Shown here piece after piece: positions 7,301 through 13,984 of a DNA stretch of 15,908 bases (its first letter is position 1; each line of letters starts with the position of its first letter). The stretch lies in NCBI GenBank assembly GCA_002494975.1, contig DADI01000068.1, positions 1 to 15,908 on the forward strand, given 5' to 3'. The notes beneath the pieces are model-generated. The model saw only the letters and a list, made by a program, of their open reading frames with translations, made no database searches and was not told the DNA's origin. A program made the position numbers and the translations under genes. This stretch comes from Euryarchaeota archaeon UBA556 (GTDB taxonomy: Archaea > Thermoplasmatota > Poseidoniia > Poseidoniales > Thalassarchaeaceae).

Positions 7301-9316
7301 AATACTGGCAAATTCATGCTTATTGATATCACGTAGATAATCAGAATATAACCTAAAGCCTCCGACTTCAGCTTGTCTAAACGAATAGATACTTTGCTTA
7401 ATATCTCCAACATAACAAATTGTGGGTTGCCAAGGAGTATCAGGAGGATTAATTTCATTGTCATTAAAGTGTCTTTCACCCCATAATCGGGCCAGGATTT
7501 GCCATTGAAGTGTAGAATTATCTTGAGCCTCGTCAATGACAAAGGCACGATATCTTCTACGTATCTTTCTTAATAAGTCAAATCTGTATTCAATATCTCT
7601 ACGGATTTCCTGAAGATGTGAGAAGGATTCGCCGGCAAGACTCGGTGTTAATTCAAGCTGTTTTAATCTATCAAAGGCCAAGTGTATATGATTATCATCC
7701 CAGGGAGTAGAGGTGTTTGCATTGTCAAGTGCATCAATTATTGACTGGTGGTAGAAACTTCTACAATTCTCAGGACAGCGCGATAGGAGTAAATCTCTTA
7801 CTAAATCCCTAGTATCTGAAAAATCATGAAGTTCATCAATCTGCTTTAACTTACTAAGAATTTTAAGAAACCCAGATAAAACTACTCTCAAATCATCAAG
7901 ATGTTCAGCTTCTTGCTCTATACTAAATCGGTACACTACTTTCTCATTATATGGCGCTTGATTAGGTAAAACAGCACCTATATCAACAACGCTTGGAAGC
8001 CAGTTCGGTGGAGAAAATGGAATTTGAGTAGAGTCCATTAACATCATAATTTTTGTATAATGCAATATCGCTTCTGCTTCTTTAGAATCCCATAAGGACC
8101 TAAAATTATCGACAATAGGTAATAAATTTGTATTTAGTACTGCTACATTGCCAATTCCTTTTTCCCAAGAATCTTTATCTGGAAGGCTAGTTTTCTTCTT
8201 ACCGCTGAAGAAAGTAAGATCATTTTCTTTGCCATTCAATGTTTTAATTATTGAAGAACGTGATGCAGTGCAATGAATTACGTTACTAAGCCAAACTAAT
8301 TTTTCAGAGGTATCAGTATCGGGAAGATTTTGAGAAAGATAATCTAAGCAAGATATGCGAGTATTGGCATCCCATTGGCCACCATATGCTACAATATTAT
8401 TCTTGATATATTGGCAATAATTATCTATTGAATCTTTAATTTTCTGGTTAAAATTATCTAAACTAGTCTCATCTATTGATTCTAGTAATTTTTCTTTCAA
8501 AAGAATGGGACTTATGCTCCGACCATCTTCGGTTAGATTTTCTGTGGCTTCATCGAGAAAAAGTGATTTCTCAGAAAGATTACGGATTACTGCCATCGCT
8601 CTACGACGACTGGAATAGTAATTCTGAATTCTATCTCTAGATGATATTAATTTTTCAACATCTTCAGGATAAATACCCGCATCGACTGCTATACTGAGGG
8701 GGTATGATGGTAGTCTCCAAAGTGTATTTAATGCAGAATCTTTCAATATTATTCTTTCAGAGATTGTCATCTGTTGATGACTGAGAGAGTTCCCGAGAAT
8801 TCCTTTATATGGAGCTATTAATTGATGGAAGAATGAGTCTATTGTCCCTATAGGGGCATCATCTAAAAGGTATAGAAATTGTTCACTCAACCCGGCTCTC
8901 AATATCCTTGGGTCGGACATATTTTCTCCGTCATTATGTTTAGAACCTAAACTTAGATTAACTAATTTCCTTCTAAGTCTATCTCGCATTTCATCGGCAG
9001 CTTTGGTAGTGAATGTTAACAATACAACTTCACTGGGAAGCAAACCCTTATGATTTTCTAAGTCTATCCTATTTTTTGGTTCTGTAGAAATTAATCCACT
9101 AGCTAATTTTGATGGCCTGTCAGGAGTGGGTAGTATTCGTGTAGCTCTTTGATCTGCAGACAAGTAATGCTCGATTACTCTGTCTATTATGGTTCGAGTT
9201 TTACCGGTACCTGCACCTGCATCGATAACTATGTGAGAATCTATATTCAGAGCTAAACGTTGAGCAATATTATGACTCATTGAAGAACTCTTATTTTCTT
9301 TGAAATCTTCTGACAT
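4343..9316 (-). CDS. AddA/RecB-like UvrD-family helicase fused to a Fe-S RecB-type nuclease
   Basis: The motor-nuclease subunit of an AddAB-like double-strand-break resection complex; 1657 residues, longer than typical bacterial AddA (about 1200). SF1A helicase motifs are complete: Walker A AGAGTGKT (33-40), Ia TFTTKAADEM (101-110), Walker B VIDEAQD (593-599), III VGDIKQSIYSFR (636-647), IV NYR (745-747), V SIHKSKGLE (1064-1072) and VI FYVGATRA (1141-1148). The C-terminal PD-(D/E)xK domain (about 1310-1657) has G1359-x3-H1363, D1496 in MDGLIDLVL, D1513-L-K1515 and Q1556-x3-Y1560. C1320 together with C1637-x2-C1640-x9-C1650 forms the four-cysteine signature of Fe-S nucleases, not expected in an AddA. 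Large insertions lie between Ia and II and between III and IV. Its ATG shares one base with the stop of the AddB-like gene (TAATG), implying coupled translation. AdnAB- or RecB-type naming is an alternative. Confidence 0.92.
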   Translation of the reverse strand: MSEDFKENKSSSMSHNIAQRLALNIDSHIVIDAGAGTGKTRTIIDRVIEHYLSADQRATRILPTPDRPSKLASGLISTEPKNRIDLENHKGLLPSEVVLLTFTTKAADEMRDRLRRKLVNLSLGSKHNDGENMSDPRILRAGLSEQFLYLLDDAPIGTIDSFFHQLIAPYKGILGNSLSHQQMTISERIILKDSALNTLWRLPSYPLSIAVDAGIYPEDVEKLISSRDRIQNYYSSRRRAMAVIRNLSEKSLFLDEATENLTEDGRSISPILLKEKLLESIDETSLDNFNQKIKDSIDNYCQYIKNNIVAYGGQWDANTRISCLDYLSQNLPDTDTSEKLVWLSNVIHCTASRSSIIKTLNGKENDLTFFSGKKKTSLPDKDSWEKGIGNVAVLNTNLLPIVDNFRSLWDSKEAEAILHYTKIMMLMDSTQIPFSPPNWLPSVVDIGAVLPNQAPYNEKVVYRFSIEQEAEHLDDLRVVLSGFLKILSKLKQIDELHDFSDTRDLVRDLLLSRCPENCRSFYHQSIIDALDNANTSTPWDDNHIHLAFDRLKQLELTPSLAGESFSHLQEIRRDIEYRFDLLRKIRRRYRAFVIDEAQDNSTLQWQILARLWGERHFNDNEINPPDTPWQPTICYVGDIKQSIYSFRQAEVGGFRLYSDYLRDINKHEFASIKLLTDSPPLRKENKSRDPRNANHLTISRASKHLERGGQDLDNWVDFQHYDEQEAPSPEEIKLRKEGVISLKINYRTDAGLLELMNEWWKDIFSPRHRKIPNANFYADTQLLSPNNNLSGSIEWICPVDTNISGDPPSDLNQYIDPFSISSSTSHERQALMIALRIKNLVEGKPIRVRASSQEIGENILPAEPKVPPSEIMVLLPTRNEIGNLLVGYLEDFGIAVQSDKEDDVLAHPAVHTLNGLIQFLARPFDRHHASWVARSCLIGFNDEQLDNFIRKSDSSENLLERLLHMTINDRQKSLVNRWIELSKRGRINQLLEDTIDNSDLFLTYSDRISANNIEQFLELIGSLSSEVGGDIMVIANRLREFSERASSSIEDTKITSDNSVKIMSIHKSKGLESSVVFLVNIFSRAQTTTNQDSRSRVMVSPELFAGNPKPWGDDDLFVPASWLHTKRLYQARTDAEARRLFYVGATRAKKKLILVGSPTGTTWKNNDSTTEESYLSVPWKYQTPIPQLGQMWLESLRQKSYRSGQEDSPWHNDSNFSSSGISDSPENLDFNFHLDPFSLQINSFIGNNILPGITLLHHPDCFNFGNLTPDILLTPLQKIERKHNAAKDTSNIKIQNNKLRKDSLSVVKIQPSRLSILSQCSRRHWIETRAGISSNPIISEMNSKKIFHLPGGIDAATFGNVIHRIVEIGIPNPGLIDSESPSLPDLWVKKSPNNLMNTIIHDEVYKEILPSSMDSSEISPLVCQMIQRLSAGKLGRLVSGEEIDGVKVEGLRTEMPFHISFDVSTSDLFMTRWTPNGEIPLSQIEKTSVVMDGLIDLVLCTISEDGPCIRPIDLKTEEATKLYSNNSNGLLESLGKESYEPSCISEYQILNHHRMQLVIYHRALQKMESKRKTPRKVLRPAIWIGVTGRLVEYPEEMFEEANIELDKILAQAAKISLDPRDVIENHPPLSVEESEPCLSCPFHREPFPVCGPMTQDL

Positions 9317-12300
9317 TAGAAACTGGCCTCCATTCTAACATCACAAATATTTCTTACTTTGCAGAATTTACATGACCCCTGAGGTATAGGATGAAAATAT
9401 CCATTATCAGCATTATTTGAAATGTTTAATGCAGTAGAAATTCTAGATGCAAGCCATGCCCTGAATGGGTCACTTTGAGGACTAGAGTCTTCATTTAAGA
9501 AACGATATTTGTCGTGGGTAACCGTAGTCTTTTCACCTATATTATCAATAGATTTAGTATAATCAGAAGCCGATGTTTCAACATAGTGTGTTGTTTTCTG
9601 TCCAAGAATAGAAATTCCCACACCGACAACTAAGTCTCCAGGATTTTCTAGTTCCCATGCTCTAGCATACAGAGCTAACTGCAATTCTTGAAGAATTCCC
9701 TTTTTATGGCGATTGGATAAATCACTGGATTTAGTTTTCTCGGAGGTTTTTAAATCTCTAATTACAACGAGACGACGCGGTTTCCATTCAGAATTATATA
9801 ATTCTAATGGGGCTATATTTTTACTTCCATTTTCATTAATCCAAATTTTTTTCCCACCAATGACAAAAGGAATTAGGTCGACTCTATCTATCGATCCTTT
9901 GACTAAAATTGGTGATAAATCATCACCATTAGGCATAGTAAGTTCTTTAGAAAGAGATAAATTTATTCTATCGAATCTCCATTCAAATGCTATAGGTATA
10001 GAATTAGATAATTCTAATTTTTCTGACTGAATCAGCTCACCTAGTCGACCTGAAAGAGGAATTGGTTGAGGGTTTGCAAGCCAGTTTTCCCACTCAGTTG
10101 TTGACATTCCACTCATCATCCTAAGTCTATTTTTTGATACTGAATCGGTTCTAGTTAACCATGGGGCTAGATTATCCATATGATGGAGCCCTTTGGCCAT
10201 GAGATGTTCATCAGAGACAGTACAATTAGCTAAATTGGACGGAACTTCTAAATTATCAATATCCCTAATTATGCCTAATTTAAATCCTAACACATCGCAT
10301 AATAAATCATAATGCAATTGGTGAAAGAATGAACCATGGACTCTAGAATCAAGTCCTTCATCAAGAGATGATTCTTCAATACCTGCTTTAATTCCATGAG
10401 TGAGCCAGCCTCGACGAGGGCAAATTAGCCAATCTTGAAGAGTTGTAGGAGACCATGTAATCTTGCCTAACTTAGTATCAAATAAATGTCCATTTCTCTT
10501 ATCGCTAACTAATACACCTGTCGATTCAGGAGCAAATGGCCGGGGATCAACTGTTGGAGTAACGAATAATTTTTCACTCCATTCTTGTGTCCCAGAATAC
10601 ACCGGCCATCTTTGATTTAAGCGAGGCCATTCCACGCCATCAGGAAATTTTTTTGGTTTCTTTTTCCATAAATGTGAGGGGTTAAATTGAAATATTTTTC
10701 CTATATTTTCTTCTGAAATATAACCATCTATGTCTGCTTTCTTTGGTTGACGTCGTTCACGATCTCTTTGAAGACTGAGTTCATGAGATATTGTTATTGC
10801 ATTTCTGTTAATAGGTGAGAGTGTAGGGCCGATATTATTTTCCAGAGACTTCCCATCTTTCTGACGTAAAAGTTTAGGAATAAAAAGATTTGATAATTCT
10901 AAATCGAAAACTTCTGATATATCTGCACAATCATTTTCTAAAACCCATTCACTAATAGGAGCGGCAGCAGGGGTTGATTCGTCATTGCTTGGATCGAGAA
11001 TTATTACCTCTGGAGAACAATTGAAAATATGTTCACGTATATGGCGAGCATTTCTAACAGGACTATCTGCTCTTAGAAGGTTATACTTATTCCTTTCTTC
11101 ATCACCTAAGAAATGCATCTTTGGAACCTTTAAGTTCCAAGATTGTGAAGAGATATTAGCTAAAATTATCATATCAGCAGTACAGCCTAATACTTTGTCA
11201 GCAGGTAATACCCTTAACCTACTACCTGTTTTATTGGACGTTACAAATGTTTCAATATTATTCATTAAATTTGAGATTTCTTCAACCCAGTCTGAAGAAA
11301 TGTTCTTTTGATTTAATAAATTTTGAATTTTTCTAAGTTTATCTACTTCGGCCCAAATATTTTGTATTACTCCTGCAGAAGAGCTGGACAATCCATCTAA
11401 GCCCTCTATTCTAGAATTTTCTTTGGACAATTTTAGAGTTTCTAAAAGCCATTGGTCGCCAGATTTAGTAGCTTCTGGTAATGGAAGTGATTGGTCCGAT
11501 AAAAGTCCACTTGTCATTTTACTCTTATTGATAACTTGTTGATCGGATTTACTGAGTATAGGATAAAGCCATTGGGATAAACAAAGTAACCACCACAGAG
11601 TTTCTTCTTGCTTCCTCACTCTTTCTAAATCAGAAGATTTTGTTGTTTTATCAACTTTGATATTTGTCCGAGATAAATTATTTATCCATCTTTCTAAAGC
11701 ACCAGGGCCACCAAGAATATGATTTTCCATGGAAACTCTATTGAGAACTTCGATATCGGGAATTGGCGATAAATCCTTATCAAAGGGGTGTTGAGGTACT
11801 TCAGGAAACAGATTGATTGTTTTTTGGAGAGATAATGCTCGAAGATTTAATAATGAAAATGAATCGGAATCATGGCCTAATTTAAGATATTTATTTATCC
11901 AGTAACCTAATGGGTGGTTTTTGACATTTATAGATACAGGATTAATTGGAATGCCTAAATTTTTAAGGCCTATGTTCCATTTAGTTGCATTGTTATAATA
12001 ATCTGGATCAACAATTATTATTCTTGAATCTGAGCTAGAATCTAATTTCTCGCGAGCAAAAGACAAAGCCGCATTGAAAGAATCGTTCTCTTCTTTGATT
12101 AATACTCTGCGTATTTTATTTAATCGAATTTCTTTCAAATTATCGAATTTATGTTTAGGAACCCAAGTTGGCAGACTTGATTCGTCTTTTACTGGATAAT
12201 CATCTAATAATAATAATCCGTGTTCACCTTTACGGAAGTTGCCTTTATTCGCTAATTGGTGAATTGGACAATGATAAGAAACGGCGGAAATGAAATCTAG

Positions 12301-12945
12301 ATATGCCTTGGAAGTTATAGGAGAATGGTTCAACATTATAATACCATCAATTCCTATTAACGAGAAAGGCTTCTCTGTTTTTTCTAAATAATTAACAAGA
12401 CGGCTGGCTAAAAAATCTGGATATGTGAAATTCATTTTAATCTCTAAAGAAGTTAAGACTTTACTTATTGTGGGAATACCGGGCCCTTGCCATGAAAATG
12501 TGTCTATGCTTTCTGAAGAAAGAAATTTATGTAACTGAAGGAGGGCTCTGGTCTTACCATGACCCCAATGCATTGTAGGTAAAGGGTTGATTAAAGGAAA
12601 TCCTAGTTTTGTTGATTCTTTAACGCATTCTTCATGAATTATTGAATCAAAGTACGGCGCTTTCTTGAATAATTGGGGCATTCTAAAATCATTCATAATT
12701 GAAATCATTAATGAATTAACTGTATGATGTAAATTTCGATCGATTACATATCCTTCGTCAGCAATTTTTGAGAGCATCTCTAGTCTAGATTCATCATTAG
12801 GATATATGATTAATAATTTAGAAAGACCACCTTTCGAATATGGAATTGGGTTAGAAATTTCAGAAATTATATGGTCATACAACCAAGCAGGAGATTGCCC
12901 CGAGAAAATCTCTTCATTGGTTATATTCATATTATGGCTACTCAA
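9316..12945 (-). CDS. AddB-like subunit with Fe-S PD-(D/E)xK nuclease domain
   Basis: Partner of the AddA-like helicase; 1209 residues, close to bacterial AddB (about 1160). The C-terminal nuclease domain is clear: C842 in LICPRRGW, G871-x3-H875, D1020 in GSIDRVD, D1064-L-K1066 in VIRDLKTS and Q1089-x3-Y1093. C1192-x2-C1195-x5-C1201 completes the classic AddB/Cas4 iron-sulfur signature with C842. Residues 1-820 show no recognisable SF1 motor motifs. No GxGKT lies near the N-terminus where AddB normally has one; a lone GHGKT at 128-132 is out of place. The region is most likely a degenerate helicase-like scaffold, possibly for DNA-end binding or Chi-like sequence recognition (inference from AddAB). 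The start is TTG at 12945, set by GGAGG 7 bases upstream; an ATG at 12930 lacks such a site. The gene follows the thioredoxin-like gene by 68 bases and overlaps the AddA-like gene by one base. Confidence 0.85.
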   Translation of the reverse strand: MSSHNMNITNEEIFSGQSPAWLYDHIISEISNPIPYSKGGLSKLLIIYPNDESRLEMLSKIADEGYVIDRNLHHTVNSLMISIMNDFRMPQLFKKAPYFDSIIHEECVKESTKLGFPLINPLPTMHWGHGKTRALLQLHKFLSSESIDTFSWQGPGIPTISKVLTSLEIKMNFTYPDFLASRLVNYLEKTEKPFSLIGIDGIIMLNHSPITSKAYLDFISAVSYHCPIHQLANKGNFRKGEHGLLLLDDYPVKDESSLPTWVPKHKFDNLKEIRLNKIRRVLIKEENDSFNAALSFAREKLDSSSDSRIIIVDPDYYNNATKWNIGLKNLGIPINPVSINVKNHPLGYWINKYLKLGHDSDSFSLLNLRALSLQKTINLFPEVPQHPFDKDLSPIPDIEVLNRVSMENHILGGPGALERWINNLSRTNIKVDKTTKSSDLERVRKQEETLWWLLCLSQWLYPILSKSDQQVINKSKMTSGLLSDQSLPLPEATKSGDQWLLETLKLSKENSRIEGLDGLSSSSAGVIQNIWAEVDKLRKIQNLLNQKNISSDWVEEISNLMNNIETFVTSNKTGSRLRVLPADKVLGCTADMIILANISSQSWNLKVPKMHFLGDEERNKYNLLRADSPVRNARHIREHIFNCSPEVIILDPSNDESTPAAAPISEWVLENDCADISEVFDLELSNLFIPKLLRQKDGKSLENNIGPTLSPINRNAITISHELSLQRDRERRQPKKADIDGYISEENIGKIFQFNPSHLWKKKPKKFPDGVEWPRLNQRWPVYSGTQEWSEKLFVTPTVDPRPFAPESTGVLVSDKRNGHLFDTKLGKITWSPTTLQDWLICPRRGWLTHGIKAGIEESSLDEGLDSRVHGSFFHQLHYDLLCDVLGFKLGIIRDIDNLEVPSNLANCTVSDEHLMAKGLHHMDNLAPWLTRTDSVSKNRLRMMSGMSTTEWENWLANPQPIPLSGRLGELIQSEKLELSNSIPIAFEWRFDRINLSLSKELTMPNGDDLSPILVKGSIDRVDLIPFVIGGKKIWINENGSKNIAPLELYNSEWKPRRLVVIRDLKTSEKTKSSDLSNRHKKGILQELQLALYARAWELENPGDLVVGVGISILGQKTTHYVETSASDYTKSIDNIGEKTTVTHDKYRFLNEDSSPQSDPFRAWLASRISTALNISNNADNGYFHPIPQGSCKFCKVRNICDVRMEASF
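9327..9331 (-). promoter_or_regulatory. Shine-Dalgarno site for the AddA-like gene, inside the AddB-like gene
   Basis: GGAGG on the minus strand lies 10 bases before the ATG at 9314-9316, within the last codons of the upstream gene. Together with the TAATG stop/start overlap it supports re-initiation or direct entry at this start and hence balanced synthesis of the two subunits. Confidence 0.6.
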
Positions 12946-12952
12946 GTTAGCG

Positions 12953-12957
12953 CCTCC
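12953..12957 (-). promoter_or_regulatory. Shine-Dalgarno site selecting a TTG start for the AddB-like gene
   Basis: GGAGG sits 7 bases before TTG 12943-12945 on the minus strand, an ideal spacing. For the in-frame ATG at 12928-12930 the same site would be 22 bases away. This argues for TTG initiation, which could hold subunit synthesis low. Confidence 0.6.
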
Positions 12958-12978
12958 GAGTATTAATCATAACGACGA

Positions 12979-12992
12979 GGGTTTTTGAACCC
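12979..12992. other. Short inverted repeat flanked by CGACGA direct repeats, upstream of the AddB-like gene
   Basis: GGGTT and AACCC flank a 4-base loop (TTTG). The hexamer CGACGA occurs just before it (12973-12978) and again at its end (12992-12997). It lies in the 68-base gap before the AddB-like gene, 22 bases above the ribosome site, where an operator or an mRNA leader hairpin could sit. No tRNA fits in the gap, although the minus strand looks superficially like a T-arm. Confidence 0.3.
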
Positions 12993-12998
12993 GACGAT

Positions 12999-13026
12999 AT
13001 TACAATGTGAAAATTACATTGATAAT
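12999..13026. other. Hairpin-forming inverted repeat at the end of the thioredoxin-like gene
   Basis: ATTACAATGT pairs with ACATTGaTAAT (one bulged A) around the 7-base loop GAAAATT. The element covers the stop codon of the thioredoxin-like gene (13014-13016). In the transcript it would be a ten-pair AU-rich hairpin at the 3' end of that gene. It may mark a transcript end or processing site before the AddB-AddA unit, but no clear T-tract follows. Confidence 0.35.
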
Positions 13027-13946
13027 TTATTTTTTCGAGGATGTAATGCCGCAACAAAAAGTGAAACTAATACAATTAAATTGGGAAATGGAAGAGCACT
13101 AAATGCACCACTATCATCATTATAATGCCAATCGAATACTAGGACTACGCTCAAATCAGTACCATCGTAAGCAGAATTGTAGTCTACTAAAATCTCACCT
13201 TCTTGAGAGGGGAGATCTACAATATCTCTTAAAATATTATGATAATACTCTTCTCCATTGCCGCCTTCCGGAAAGTAACCCACTTCTTCAATGAAGAAAA
13301 GCTTAGGACTTACCGTATATGATTCTGTCAATGAAGGAGTAGAAATATTCCAAGAAAATCTATCGGTATCTGACTCATTGAACCAATTTAATGTTGCTGA
13401 AAAATCTGAGTACTCTATTGATGGAGCGGTATCGAAAGAAATTTGATAATCAGTATCTAAAGAATCTGATGAAAATGTTGTTCCAACATGAAGCCTCTCA
13501 CCATCAAATACGTTAGATGGAGCAATACGTTCTAAATCACCGGCTATATCTGAAGATTTACCGTATCTATCAACCCACCTATCATCAGTTTCTTGTGATC
13601 CAAAGGGGTCCTGAACTTCGGCAATAAAGCGGTGATAATGAATTTGCATTATACTTTCATTATCGGACAAAATCAGGGAATTGGTTATCGCCTCTGTCCT
13701 TACGCAATTAGTACACCAAGTAGCGGTGTATACCTCGATTAAATGAGGCCATTCTGCAGAACTCATAGTATTGCTATTGCTAGAAACATTCTCAGAAAGA
13801 GAAATTGAGACTCCACCCAAAGTACCCGTGTCTGTTGAATCAGAAAGTACGTTATGCCATGTCTTTATGTTATCAGACTCAGCAAAAGATTGCTGTGAAA
13901 GGAATATTAGAAACAGTGTGACCACTATGGCACGTACACGAGTCAT
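13014..13946 (-). CDS. Secreted, membrane-anchored thioredoxin-fold protein (CxxC)
   Basis: A 310-residue extracytoplasmic protein. It starts with a good Sec signal peptide (MTRVR, a hydrophobic core, then SQQSFA with likely cleavage after residue 22). Next is a thioredoxin-like domain with the redox motif W77-C78-T-N-C81 (preceded by VYTAT). IHYHRF, then DPFGSQ, and P-S-N-V-FDG (probable cis-Pro loop) follow, as in Omp28/thioredoxin-like surface proteins. Residues about 170-280 look like beta-rich sequence, and a C-terminal hydrophobic segment (about 285-302) ends in a short basic tail (HPRKNK). The only two cysteines in the mature protein are those of the CxxC, so it probably acts as a thiol-disulfide exchanger or holds thiols outside the cell; the partner is unknown. 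The ATG at 13946 is chosen because it gives the clean signal peptide; an upstream TTG at 13973 would add nine residues. No Shine-Dalgarno site is seen, so a leaderless message is possible. It lies 38 bases after the threonine aldolase gene. Confidence 0.75.
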   Translation of the reverse strand: MTRVRAIVVTLFLIFLSQQSFAESDNIKTWHNVLSDSTDTGTLGGVSISLSENVSSNSNTMSSAEWPHLIEVYTATWCTNCVRTEAITNSLILSDNESIMQIHYHRFIAEVQDPFGSQETDDRWVDRYGKSSDIAGDLERIAPSNVFDGERLHVGTTFSSDSLDTDYQISFDTAPSIEYSDFSATLNWFNESDTDRFSWNISTPSLTESYTVSPKLFFIEEVGYFPEGGNGEEYYHNILRDIVDLPSQEGEILVDYNSAYDGTDLSVVLVFDWHYNDDSGAFSALPFPNLIVLVSLFVAALHPRKNKLSM

Positions 13947-13984
13947 AGTAAATCGGAAATTGTTTAAACACAAAAACTAGAGGG

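Noticed and set aside
10985..11311. Plus-strand open frame of 108 codons opposite the AddB-like gene.
   Set aside because: It lies wholly antisense to a well-supported coding sequence, has no ribosome site or recognisable domain, and reads as a shadow frame. The same holds for shorter plus-strand frames at 9713-10030, 6294-6539, 3105-3290, 2629-2847 and 13771-13980.
12550..12565. GHGKT (residues 128-132 of the AddB-like protein) as a Walker A ATP site.
   Set aside because: It is far from the N-terminal position of the AddB P-loop, lacks the usual preceding Gly/Ala pattern, and no Walker B or other SF1 motif follows.
4343..12945. The helicase-nuclease pair as a phage-defence system rather than a repair system.
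   Set aside because: No other defence genes or mobile-element marks flank it, and neighbours are housekeeping or surface genes. The AddAB-like layout is explained more simply by break repair, though defence cannot be excluded from sequence alone.
12973..12998. Minus-strand GGGTTCAAAAACCC looks like a tRNA T-arm.
   Set aside because: The whole gap is 68 bases and contains no acceptor, D or anticodon arm, and the loop length is wrong. It is treated as a plain inverted repeat.
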